A DNA stretch of 30,269 nt from a virus. Shown piece by piece: positions 9,601-16,632 of this stretch. The translations under genes and the position numbers were made by a program. Position 1 is the first letter of the stretch. Each line of letters begins with the position of its first letter. Under the pieces are notes generated by a model. It was not told the DNA's origin and did no database searches. It saw only the letters and a program-made list of their open reading frames with translations. The stretch spans positions 1 to 30,269 of IMG/VR virus record IMGVR_UViG_3300008107_005139, one strand, 5' to 3'.

Positions 9601-9713
9601 AAACAGTCAATTATGATGGTTTAATTGGTCTTGTTATTGAAGCAATCCGAGAGCAACAAACAGAAATAAATACCATCAAGACAGAAATTGAGAACTTAAA
9701 GAATGAAAGGTGA
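6615..9713 (+). CDS. Very large collagen-like tail fibre with S74 chaperone domain (1032 aa)
   Basis: The N-terminus (IIRVKRSTVQGKIP ... LGEIAINHYDGKVFI) resembles the virion-anchoring domain of the 794-aa protein. Three Gly-X-Y stretches, mainly GAQGVQ with almost no proline, occupy about residues 58-290, 499-677 and 795-881. Two beta-type inserts separate them. The first (about 291-498) contains a segment shared with the 794-aa protein; the second (about 678-794) contains WYDTWDDSTNTQKGYLIITG. A C-terminal S74 chaperone domain starts at S939-D-I-K-L-K944 and ends in a coiled coil. The gene's last 11 nt overlap the first oxygenase gene of the modification operon, tying fibre and modification genes together. 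No clear Shine-Dalgarno sequence is visible before ATG. Confidence 0.88.
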   Translation: MADPIIRVKRSTVQGKIPTNEQLGLGEIAINHYDGKVFIRQDTGGVGVGTTVISIGNQGPQGAQGVQGVQGVQGAIGAQGAQGAQGFQGAQGAQGDVGAQGSQGFQGVQGSQGSQGEQGVQGAQGFQGEQGVQGVQGVQGSQGSQGEQGAQGFQGVQGAVGAQGSQGVQGAQGEQGFQGAVGAQGSQGVQGSQGSQGEQGFQGAQGEQGFQGVQGAQGVQGAVGAQGSQGVQGAQGEQGAQGVQGAQGVQGAVGAQGVQGAQGVQGAQGEQGSQGVQGAVGAQGATGPVAGSANQIVYKDGSNNPTGSANLTFDGSNLYVGGNITIGGTSSYIVSNELRIRDKDLVVGIVTDALGNDVSTDTTANTGGIAIASTEGSPLISLTSGGEVTPDTYKQLMWFKSGSFTGLNTDAWIFNYGVGIGSTQIPLGVRLAAGGMQVTDSTLNIPQLNISGISTFSGQIQLNSSLKDFYGQVGTGSSVLVSTGAGVSWANISQVALQGPQGAQGVQGAQGVQGAQGVQGAQGVQGAVGAQGAQGVQGAVGSQGFQGVQGAQGIQGAQGVQGAQGAQGAVGAQGVQGAQGIQGAQGVQGAVGAQGAQGVQGAVGDQGAQGVQGAQGVQGALGAQGAQGRQGAQGAQGAQGVQGAQGAQGAQGAQGAQGVQGAQGVQGAQGVQGAVGNKGGTPYTFSTTTTDADPGNGVIAYNNATIGSVNTIFIDNNDSNSNVQTTWYDTWDDSTNTQKGYLIITGATAASTVVNTWSVTAIAAAAGYYKITVSHISGSLPANGAALTVEFSRTGDRGAQGAQGVQGAQGIQGAQGVQGAQGIQGAQGVQGALGAQGAQGRQGAQGAQGAQGVQGAQGVQGAQGVQGAQGVQGAQGVQGATGPSTTVSASGTQAATTFYPVFVAGTGNQTPSIGIQGASILSYTPSTGTLTTTDFNSTSDIKLKTNIKQITDALVKLLKLNGVTFNWIETNKPSVGVIAQDVEKVLPELVKQTDPKTVNYDGLIGLVIEAIREQQTEINTIKTEIENLKNER
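8448..9184 (+). repeat. 101-bp perfect direct repeat, copies 636 bp apart, in frame
   Basis: Positions 8448-8548 and 9084-9184 are identical over 101 bp, and their spacing of 636 bp is a multiple of three. Both copies lie in Gly-X-Y coding DNA and flank the second beta insert of the fibre. Recombination between them would remove 212 codons, including that insert, without a frameshift. Confidence 0.85.
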
Positions 9714-10266
9714 GTGGTGTTATTATAAATCACATTTTTCTCCAGATTATTGTAATTCAATTTTAGAAAGATCGAAAGATTTTCAATTCCAGAAAGCAAA
9801 TCTTGGAGAAGATGGTTTATCATCTAATAATAATCATAGAAAAAGTGAAGTAACTTGGTTGTATCCACAAGACTTTCCAGAACTTTATGATGAGATTTGG
9901 AGATTAGAGAGAGAAGTTAATAAAGAATGGTTTGGATTTCATATAGACAATCTTGAATATATTCAACTTGCAAAGTATGATGGCAATATCAAAGCAGAGT
10001 ATAAAATTCATCAAGATGTATTTTGGATTAATGAAAATTCAAGGCATCGAAAATTAAGTGCAGTAATTCAACTTTCAGACCCAAACACTTATACTGGAGG
10101 AGATTTAGAACTTTTTCATTGTAGAGAATATCCCAACAAAGAAGAAATTAAACAACAAGGTACGATCATATTTTTTCCATCTTTTATTTTTCATCAAGCA
10201 AATCCAGTTACTTCTGGAACAAGACATAGTTTGGCGATTTGGTTTGAGGGTCCTAAATGGCATTGA
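9703..10266 (+). CDS. 2OG-Fe(II) oxygenase, prolyl-hydroxylase-like (187 aa)
   Basis: Probably an Fe(II)- and 2-oxoglutarate-dependent hydroxylase. The double-stranded beta-helix signature is complete: H103-Q-D105 for the first two metal ligands, distal H164 (FIFHQANPV), and R174 (GTRHSLAIW) for 2-oxoglutarate. The GGDLELFH strand between them is typical. The length fits the single-domain family. It starts inside the last codons of the collagen-like fibre gene (ATG 9703, fibre stop 9713), which makes the fibre a candidate substrate. However, that fibre has very few prolines, so the substrate could equally be a glycan or another protein. Family confident, substrate unknown. Confidence 0.82.
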   Translation: MKGEWCYYKSHFSPDYCNSILERSKDFQFQKANLGEDGLSSNNNHRKSEVTWLYPQDFPELYDEIWRLEREVNKEWFGFHIDNLEYIQLAKYDGNIKAEYKIHQDVFWINENSRHRKLSAVIQLSDPNTYTGGDLELFHCREYPNKEEIKQQGTIIFFPSFIFHQANPVTSGTRHSLAIWFEGPKWH

Positions 10267-10967
10267 ATTATCCTTTCGATTATCGAGTCATTGATAATTT
10301 TTTAGATGTAAAACAAGCAAAAACAATATCTCAAGAATTTCCAAATTACAATTCGGATATTTGGTATTGCTATAGCAATCCATTAGAAAATAAAAAGTCT
10401 TGCAACAACTGGTATCATTTTGGTTCAGAGACTTATAAAACTTTAGCGCACTTAAATTCCCCAGAGTTCATACAAAATCTTCAAGAACTTACGGGAATAT
10501 CAAAACTTTATCCTGATATTGGTCTTCACGGTGGAGGACTTCACATTCACGGAAAGGGTGGCAAATTAAATATCCATCTGGACTATTCAATTCACCCTAA
10601 ACTTAAACTTCAAAGAAAACTTAATCTTATCATTTACCTAACTGAAGATTGGGATTATAGATGGGGAGGTTCATTAGAATTTTGGTCGCATAACGAAGAA
10701 ACAAATAAACCAGATAAAAAGTATGTAGAAATTAATAATGTGTTCAATCGTGCTGTTTTATTTGATACAACTCAAAATTCTTGGCACGGATTTCCAAAAC
10801 CACTCACTTGCCCAGAGCATACATATAGAAAGAGTTTGGCAGTTTATTATCTTACTGACCCACCAGAAGATACTGACACAAGATCCAGAGCACTTTACGC
10901 ACCCACAAAAGAACAAGAAAACAATCCTGACATATTAAATTTAATTAAACAAAGAGTGAATTTATGA
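10257..10967 (+). CDS. 2OG-Fe(II) oxygenase (236 aa)
   Basis: A second oxygenase of a different subtype. Metal ligands H107-L-D109 (KLNIHLDYS) and H177 (NSWHGFP) are visible, with R191 (YRKSLAVYYL) for the co-substrate. The strand RKLNLIIYLTEDW and the GGSLEFW turn between them fit the fold. Proteins with this GLHIHGKGGKLNIHLDYSIH pattern occur in surface-polysaccharide clusters of bacteria and their phages. It overlaps the upstream oxygenase by 10 nt and the downstream multidomain gene by 4 nt (ATGA), so translation is coupled. Substrate unknown; a sugar or a glycosylated protein is plausible. Confidence 0.82.
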   Translation: MALNYPFDYRVIDNFLDVKQAKTISQEFPNYNSDIWYCYSNPLENKKSCNNWYHFGSETYKTLAHLNSPEFIQNLQELTGISKLYPDIGLHGGGLHIHGKGGKLNIHLDYSIHPKLKLQRKLNLIIYLTEDWDYRWGGSLEFWSHNEETNKPDKKYVEINNVFNRAVLFDTTQNSWHGFPKPLTCPEHTYRKSLAVYYLTDPPEDTDTRSRALYAPTKEQENNPDILNLIKQRVNL

Positions 10968-13918
10968 CATTTAGATCCATTACGATTGATACCACAGGAA
11001 AAGTATCAAAATTGTGCAAGATTGCAATGCACTTTAATAGTGATAAGTGCCCATATTCACAGAACACTACAAGTGGGCATCGTCATCCTTATACACCAAT
11101 TTATGATGATTTGTTTTCTTCATTGAGAGATGAGGAAATTAATGTTGCAGAGATTGGAATTGAAAAAAATGACTCCATCAATATCTGGAGACGTTACTTT
11201 CCACTTGCAAAAATCTATGGATATGAGTATAACGATGATTATATTCAGAATGCAGAAAATCAAAATCTCATCGATGTTCAGTATGTGAAGATGAACATCC
11301 AGGATGAAAGTTCAATTCAATCTTGTCTTGATCAAGTCGGAGTTAAGTATAATGTTATAGTTGAGGACTCAACTCATATATTTGAGGATCAGATTAGATT
11401 TATTAAAAAGAGTATCAATTATCTAAATGAAGGTGGAATTCTTGTAATTGAAGATATTTTTAGAAATCGTAGTGAAGAGGATTATAAAAAAGAACTGCTT
11501 GAAGTAGAAAAATATTTTTCAGAGATTACTTTTATTACAGCAGAGCACGAAAATAGATATTCTCCAGGTTGGGATAATGATAAATTGATTGTTCTGAAGA
11601 GAAACAATGTCCCTCTTCAGAACTCAAACACAAAATTAAAAGTATTCATCGTAACACCATCAAGACGCCCCTTTAATTTGGAATTCATTGAAAAGACGAT
11701 TCCCAATGAATGCGAATGGGTGGTAGTGTTTGATAAAACGGTTAAGAATACACATCAAATTGAAAACGCAACGATTATAAATTCAGATGAAACTGGATTC
11801 TGGGGAAATCCAAATCGTAATATTGGATTAGAATATATTAAAAATAATCTGAATCCAAGTGATAATGATTGGATTTACATTCTAGACGACGATAATATTC
11901 TTCACTCAGAATGGTGGAATACTATTCAATCACACCTTGATTCAACTGATGCAATTATTACTTGGGGACAGTCTTGGCCATCTGGAGAACCAAGAACTGA
12001 ACCGACAAATGAACCAAAGATTGCAACGATTGATACCTCACAGTACATCGTTCGTTGGAGTGTCGCCAAAGATCTTCGTTTTGAGTGGATTTATGAAGCA
12101 GATGGAATTTATGCAGAAGAAGCAGCAAAGAGAGGAACTGTTAAAAAATTAGATCAATATCTAGGATATTATAATTTCCTTCGTGCACACAAACAAGGAC
12201 AAGAAATTCGTACAAACATCTGTATGATTTCAATGTTTAAGAACGAATCCAAGGGCATTCGTAGAATGCTTGAGTCTGTTTGGAGACATATTGATTTTTA
12301 TATTTTCCAGGACAATGGATCAACTGACGGAACACCTGATATTGTTCGCGAGTTTTTTGCGGATAAAAACATTCCAGGATTTATCTACGAAGTAGAGGAA
12401 GGTTGGGTAAGCTTCGGATGGAATCGTGACCATTTGCTTCAAACGGCACTTCGCAATGATCATGGTTGCGATTGGATTATGAAGATGGATTGTGATGAAT
12501 ATATAGAGGTTGATTCTGATTTTGATTGGTCTGCGTTTTATGACACAACAATTCAGAGTTTTCACGTTGCAGCATTAAATCCTGGTTGCATTTATTATCG
12601 TGCTTGGATTTGGAATGCAAAGTTACCCTGGAAATTTAAGCACGATCTTGCGCACGAATGTATCTACCTCGATGATGGTGTAACTGGAGAAAATTTCCAA
12701 ATTAAAGATCTTCCACGTTCATTAAGAATGTGTGGCACAAACGATGGTGAAAGTTATACTGTAAGAACCAAATATATTAGCGATGCATTAAAACTTGAAG
12801 AAAAACTGATTCGTGAAGACACAATGCTCACAGACAGGTATCACTTCTGGTACACTGCAAAAAGTTATATGGATTGTTTTAGAGGAGATTTTTATCCTCT
12901 TGGCGAGTATCATTCAAGAGAGTTTGCTCGTCGTGCAATTTTCTACTTTGAGCAGTATCTTGATGTCGTTCACCAAAGAGGAAATCTCCAAAGAGGTATC
13001 AATGAAATGTGCTATTATGCAACATTTTGTATTGGTGAATGTTATAAGTTTCTTGGTGATATTGAAAAGGCAATCTTTTACTTCAAGGATGCAGAATCTT
13101 TCTGTCCAGTGAGAAATGAACATCTTGTTCATCTCGCACATACTTACAATGAAATGGGACAATATGATAAGATGCTAGAAGTTACGACAAAACTGGTTGA
13201 TTCTGAAAGAAAACTTCCTTTCCCAGATTATTATTTTCTAATCGATACCAATCTTTATTATGATAGTGGTCCTATTCCACAACACCTACATAATCATGCT
13301 TTAGCAAAGGTAAATGAAACTCCCAAAAATGAATCAACCGATTCATTTTCGGTGAGTATTCAAACAAAACCAAGACTATGGATTATTGATAATTTCTATG
13401 AAGATCCCTATGCTGTAAGAGAATTTGCATTGAATCAAGAATTTGAAGAAAATCTTGATTATTATAAAGGCAATCGGTCAAAGAATCAGTTCATTGTCCC
13501 AGGAACAAAAGAAGCATTTGAAAAAATTATCGGCAAGAAAATTACAAACTGGACAGAAACTCACGGAATGTGTGGCAGATTTCAATATTGCACCGCACAA
13601 GACGATCTAGTATATCATTGTGATGGACAAACACTTGCCGGTATGATTTATTTGACTCCTGACGCTCCACATTCTTGCGGAACTTCATTATTTGCACATA
13701 AAAGAACGGGACTTCGTAATGAAAATGATTTTGATGATGTAGATGTATTTGGAGAAACCGGTTTCTATGACCGCACAAAATTTGAACTTGTAGATACTGC
13801 AGGTAATGTATTCAATCGTTTAGTCTTATTCGATGCAAAGTGTATTCACTCTGCAAATGAATACTTTGGTACAAATAAAAATAACTCAAGACTTTTCCAC
13901 TTATTCTTCTTTGATTGA
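10964..13918 (+). CDS. Four-module enzyme: methyltransferase, two glycosyltransferases, 2OG oxygenase (984 aa)
   Basis: The domains are, in order: a SAM methyltransferase-like fold at about residues 1-215 (motif VAEIGIEKNDSI, then VIVEDSTHIFEDQ); a GT-A glycosyltransferase-like domain at about 225-415 with metal-binding D308-D-D310; a second, family-2 type glycosyltransferase at about 416-650 (NICMISMFKNES, QDNGSTDGT, D509-C-D511); a helical TPR-like stretch at about 690-760; and a C-terminal oxygenase-like domain at about 800-984 resembling DUF6445, with H885-C-D887, H962 and R976. This would let one polypeptide build and trim a methylated glycan. It overlaps the upstream gene by ATGA and ends 2 nt before the next ATG. 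Each domain call rests on motifs; domain limits are approximate. Confidence 0.78.
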   Translation: MTFRSITIDTTGKVSKLCKIAMHFNSDKCPYSQNTTSGHRHPYTPIYDDLFSSLRDEEINVAEIGIEKNDSINIWRRYFPLAKIYGYEYNDDYIQNAENQNLIDVQYVKMNIQDESSIQSCLDQVGVKYNVIVEDSTHIFEDQIRFIKKSINYLNEGGILVIEDIFRNRSEEDYKKELLEVEKYFSEITFITAEHENRYSPGWDNDKLIVLKRNNVPLQNSNTKLKVFIVTPSRRPFNLEFIEKTIPNECEWVVVFDKTVKNTHQIENATIINSDETGFWGNPNRNIGLEYIKNNLNPSDNDWIYILDDDNILHSEWWNTIQSHLDSTDAIITWGQSWPSGEPRTEPTNEPKIATIDTSQYIVRWSVAKDLRFEWIYEADGIYAEEAAKRGTVKKLDQYLGYYNFLRAHKQGQEIRTNICMISMFKNESKGIRRMLESVWRHIDFYIFQDNGSTDGTPDIVREFFADKNIPGFIYEVEEGWVSFGWNRDHLLQTALRNDHGCDWIMKMDCDEYIEVDSDFDWSAFYDTTIQSFHVAALNPGCIYYRAWIWNAKLPWKFKHDLAHECIYLDDGVTGENFQIKDLPRSLRMCGTNDGESYTVRTKYISDALKLEEKLIREDTMLTDRYHFWYTAKSYMDCFRGDFYPLGEYHSREFARRAIFYFEQYLDVVHQRGNLQRGINEMCYYATFCIGECYKFLGDIEKAIFYFKDAESFCPVRNEHLVHLAHTYNEMGQYDKMLEVTTKLVDSERKLPFPDYYFLIDTNLYYDSGPIPQHLHNHALAKVNETPKNESTDSFSVSIQTKPRLWIIDNFYEDPYAVREFALNQEFEENLDYYKGNRSKNQFIVPGTKEAFEKIIGKKITNWTETHGMCGRFQYCTAQDDLVYHCDGQTLAGMIYLTPDAPHSCGTSLFAHKRTGLRNENDFDDVDVFGETGFYDRTKFELVDTAGNVFNRLVLFDAKCIHSANEYFGTNKNNSRLFHLFFFD

Positions 13919-13920
13919 TT

Positions 13921-14616
13921 ATGAAAGCACACATACGTATCAATGAGAATGGAGATTCAAAGTATTCTTCTGCTATTTTGAACTCATATTTCTACGCAAA
14001 TCAACTCTCCCAAAATCTTCCAGATTGGTTACTGAATATGGAATCAATGTCTGGAAGAAAGTATAAAAACTTTATCAACCGACTGATCTCTCAAGTTTCT
14101 GATGTAAGATACCTTGAAGTAGGAACTTGGACAGGATCAACTGCTTGCTCTGCAATGTATAAAAACAATGTGAGTTGTTTCTTTGTTGATAATTGGGATC
14201 AGTTTAATCCTCAAGGTAATGTAAAGAATTTATTTTTTGAGCATACACAAAAAATTAAAGAAGAAAGTCCCAAAGCAAACTTTACTTTTCAGGAAAATGA
14301 TTTTAGACTCATAGATTACAATCATATTGGCAAATATAATGTTTACTTCTTCGACGGACCTCACGAAGAAGAGGATCAATATGATGGAGTTGTCTATGCT
14401 CAACCAGCATTAGATGATGAATTTATTTTTATTTGCGATGATTGGAACTGGCATCAAGTTAGATCAGGAACTGCACAAGCGTTCTCTGATTTGGGCATAG
14501 ATATAACATATTCACTTGAAGTAAGAACATCTTTAGACGGTTCCACACCAGAAATTGTTTATGAAACAAGTGACTGGCATAATGGTTATTTTATTGCATC
14601 CTGTAAGAAAAAATGA
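13921..14616 (+). CDS. SAM-dependent methyltransferase, class I (231 aa)
   Basis: The Rossmann-type motif I (VRYLEVGTWTGSTA) and the following acidic strand end (CFFVDNWD) are clear, as is VYFFDGPHEEEDQ later, as in the Methyltransf_24-like group. It probably methylates a sugar or a small metabolite in glycan assembly. I chose ATG 13921 over the TTG at 13915, because it follows the upstream stop (13918) by 2 nt. Its stop overlaps the next ATG (ATGA at 14613). Substrate not determinable from sequence. Confidence 0.72.
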   Translation: MKAHIRINENGDSKYSSAILNSYFYANQLSQNLPDWLLNMESMSGRKYKNFINRLISQVSDVRYLEVGTWTGSTACSAMYKNNVSCFFVDNWDQFNPQGNVKNLFFEHTQKIKEESPKANFTFQENDFRLIDYNHIGKYNVYFFDGPHEEEDQYDGVVYAQPALDDEFIFICDDWNWHQVRSGTAQAFSDLGIDITYSLEVRTSLDGSTPEIVYETSDWHNGYFIASCKKK

Positions 14617-15848
14617 AATTTAGTATTATTACACCCTCACATAAGTATCAAACTTATATTGAAGAACTTTACGCAAGTATTTCAAAACAAACTTATCAGA
14701 ATTGGGAATGGATTTTGTATCTCAATGGAAAGTTTAAAAAAGATCAACTTTCAAATGAAATTCTCAACGATGAAAAAGTAAAAATTTATACCAACTATGA
14801 TGGCAATACAAATATTGGATATGTAAAGAATAAAGCATTTTCTCTAGGAACTGGTGACGTTCTTGTTGAAGTAGATCACGATGATATTCTTACGCCAGAA
14901 TGTTTAGAAAATCTTGCAGAAGCATTTGAAAACAATCCCGACTGTGGATTTGTCTATAGTGATAATGCAACTTATCATATGGAGAGTAAGTTTATCCCAT
15001 ACAATCCCCTTTTTGGATGGACATATAAGGACTTTGATTGGAATGGAAAGCAACTGATTGCAATGAATTCTTTTGATCCATCCAGTCACGCACTATCATA
15101 CATTTGGTATGCTCCAGATCACGTTCGTGCCTGGAGAAAAAACATTTATGATGAAATTGGAGGACATAATGTAGAACTTTCTATGTGCGATGACCACGAA
15201 CTGATGATAAGAACTTATCTAGTTACAAAGTTTTATCACATTCCCAAAGTTCTTTATATTTACAGAATTACTGGTGATAATAGTTTTCTTGAGAGAAATG
15301 AAGCAATTCAAATCAAAACAAAAGAACTTCATAATCAATATGCACAACTTCTTGCAGAAAGAGATGCTGATTTGAATGGATTATTGAAGATTGATATCGG
15401 AGGCGGACTTTTTCCAAGAGAAGGTTATACGACGATTGATCAAGAAGGTGGTCATATTACCTGCGATCTAAATGATGGTATTCCTCTAGAAGATAACAGT
15501 GTTGGTGTCATCAATGCTTCGCACGTTATTGAACACCTAAAAGATCCAATCAAGACGATGAAAGAGATTCATCGAGTTCTTGCGCACGGAGGTTGGGCAT
15601 TTATTGAGGTTCCTTCTACTGATGGTAGAGGAGCGTGGCAAGATCCAACTCATGTATCATTCTGGAATGAGAATTCTTTTTGGTATTATACCAAACAATC
15701 TCATGCGCAGTTTATTCGTAATAAAGATATCAAGTTCTCATGTCTAAGACTAGAAACCAACTGGTGGGATCATAATATCGCAGTTGTCAATACTCATCTT
15801 GTTGCAGTGAAGGATGGTGTGAGATATCCAGGTCCTATTGAGATGTAA
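14613..15848 (+). CDS. Glycosyltransferase family 2 fused to a methyltransferase (411 aa)
   Basis: The N-terminal half (about residues 1-240) is a GT-A family 2 glycosyltransferase: FSIITPSHKYQTYIEELYASI, then the nucleotide-sugar/metal motif D88-H-D-D91, and CDDHELMIRTYL as the acceptor-side region. The C-terminal part (about 255-400) is a class I methyltransferase with D261-I-G-G-G265, CDLNDGIPLEDNSV and SHVIEHL, as in type-11 enzymes. The pair suggests addition and methylation of one sugar. It overlaps the previous gene by ATGA. The DGR promoter begins 2 nt after its stop. Confidence 0.8.
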   Translation: MKFSIITPSHKYQTYIEELYASISKQTYQNWEWILYLNGKFKKDQLSNEILNDEKVKIYTNYDGNTNIGYVKNKAFSLGTGDVLVEVDHDDILTPECLENLAEAFENNPDCGFVYSDNATYHMESKFIPYNPLFGWTYKDFDWNGKQLIAMNSFDPSSHALSYIWYAPDHVRAWRKNIYDEIGGHNVELSMCDDHELMIRTYLVTKFYHIPKVLYIYRITGDNSFLERNEAIQIKTKELHNQYAQLLAERDADLNGLLKIDIGGGLFPREGYTTIDQEGGHITCDLNDGIPLEDNSVGVINASHVIEHLKDPIKTMKEIHRVLAHGGWAFIEVPSTDGRGAWQDPTHVSFWNENSFWYYTKQSHAQFIRNKDIKFSCLRLETNWWDHNIAVVNTHLVAVKDGVRYPGPIEM

Positions 15849-15849
15849 C

Positions 15850-15879
15850 TTGACATGAATAGTTGATTGTGTTTATAAT
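15850..15879 (+). promoter_or_regulatory. Consensus sigma-70 promoter driving the DGR
   Basis: TTGACA at 15850-15855 and TATAAT at 15874-15879 match the bacterial sigma-70 consensus at all 12 positions, with an 18-bp spacer. Transcription would start near 15886-15888, about 105 nt ahead of the DGR target gene. It begins 2 nt after the stop of the upstream glycosyltransferase gene. Such promoters are read by host RNA polymerase without phage late factors, so the retroelement could be on early in infection or at low level at all times. Confidence 0.8.
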
Positions 15880-15910
15880 CTGCCTTGTCAAGGTTGAAAG
15901 TTAATTTAAT

Positions 15911-15918
15911 TATAAATA
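15911..15918 (+). promoter_or_regulatory. Perfect late promoter box TATAAATA upstream of the DGR target
   Basis: An exact match to the T4 late promoter consensus, 74 nt before the GTG start of the variable tail-fibre-like gene. Together with the sigma-70 promoter it suggests early plus late expression of the cassette. Confidence 0.6.
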
Positions 15919-15949
15919 AGTTATAGTTAAGCCGAGTGGAGACACGAAG

Positions 15950-15988
15950 ATGGCATCAAGGAAACTCTTTCTTATTGCTGGAGGGTGA
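15950..15988 (+). CDS. Possible 12-aa leader ORF (MASRKLFLIAGG)
   Basis: ATG 15950 to TGA 15986-15988, ending 3 nt before the GTG start of the DGR target and spanning the target's Shine-Dalgarno site (15980-15985). If translated, it would couple initiation of the target gene to the leader. It could also be a remnant or chance; there is only a weak ribosome site (GAAG) before it. Confidence 0.25.
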   Translation: MASRKLFLIAGG

Positions 15989-15991
15989 TAA

Positions 15992-16591
15992 GTGGCAATT
16001 AAGATAAGTAGCAACACTGTTATTGATAACAGTAGAAATTTAACTTGTATTGCTACTGCTTGCGCTGATTCCGCAGGTGGAAATTGGATAGCAACTCAAG
16101 CAGAAGCAGAAGCAGGTTCAGATAATACTCAACTTATGACCCCATTAAGGGTTTCACAAGCAATTACGAAGTTAGCAGGTATGAAAGACGCAGACATTAA
16201 CTGGTCAGCATGTAATGTAGGATGTTCCGTAAGAGGTGGTGGTAATGTAATCAGAAAAACGGGTGGAGTTATCTGGATTGTAGCGCCATCAACAGCAGAA
16301 GCATCTTCTACATGGCCTATGGGTTATTGTAATGGAAATTCTGGATCAACACCAAACCAAGCACAAAGAATCACTGGTCGTTCTGGATGGTTTATTCCAG
16401 ATTTAGGTATGCTTCAATGTGCTTATGCTTGTAGATCTTATTGGGATACTTATTCCTCGGGCTGCTACTGGAGTTCTGCTGAGTTCACTACCAGCCATGC
16501 GTTCGCTGTGTACTTTGGTAATGGCTGCACGAGCTGCAACATTAAGTGCTTCAGCAGCTGTGTTCGTCCGTTTCGGGTCGTGTGCTATTGA
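15992..16591 (+). CDS. DGR-diversified tail fibre-like receptor-binding protein (199 aa)
   Basis: The N-terminal part (AIKISSNTVIDNSRNLT; WIATQAEAEAGSDNTQLMTPLRVSQAI) carries the repeat typical of phage tail fibre proteins. The C-terminal part (about residues 100-199: GRSGWFIPDLGMLQ, CYWSS, CVRPFR) resembles the DUF1566/Lcl_C C-type-lectin-like fold used as DGR display domain. The variable repeat covers residues 155-195, reaching within four residues of the end. The protein has 13 cysteines, four of them produced in the variable repeat by AAC to TGC changes. The start is GTG with a strong GGAGGG site at 15980-15985, 6 nt upstream. It probably forms the variable tip that touches the host surface. 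Confidence 0.88.
   Translation: MAIKISSNTVIDNSRNLTCIATACADSAGGNWIATQAEAEAGSDNTQLMTPLRVSQAITKLAGMKDADINWSACNVGCSVRGGGNVIRKTGGVIWIVAPSTAEASSTWPMGYCNGNSGSTPNQAQRITGRSGWFIPDLGMLQCAYACRSYWDTYSSGCYWSSAEFTTSHAFAVYFGNGCTSCNIKCFSSCVRPFRVVCY
16453..16577 (+). repeat. DGR variable repeat (VR)
   Basis: Aligns without gaps to the template repeat at 17126-17250. From 16454 to 16576 there are 28 substitutions, all at template adenines: 14 to G, 11 to T, 3 to C. The 47 template adenines in that stretch are thus about 60 percent changed, while no C, G or T position differs. Nineteen codons change, including 17 of the 19 AAC/AAT codons. The adenine-free 3' end (16558-16577) is identical in both copies and is the likely initiation-of-mutagenic-homing (IMH) site. 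Confidence 0.97.
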
Positions 16592-16632
16592 ACTTTGTAC
16601 TTTGTTTTTTGTATTTTGTAACGAGATTTTTT

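Noticed and set aside
15849-15991. tRNA or riboswitch in the DGR leader
   Set aside because: No cloverleaf or T-loop sequence and no known riboswitch pattern; the region is explained by promoters, a leader ORF and the ribosome site.
16546-16632. Longer avd start (140-aa version)
   Set aside because: The extra residues overlap the variable repeat end of the target gene and do not look like Avd; ATG 16633 has a better context.
16578-16632. DNA hairpin downstream of the VR, as in BPP-1 type DGRs
   Set aside because: The stretch has only short TTTG-rich direct repeats and I find no convincing stem. It may be absent or too imperfect to see.
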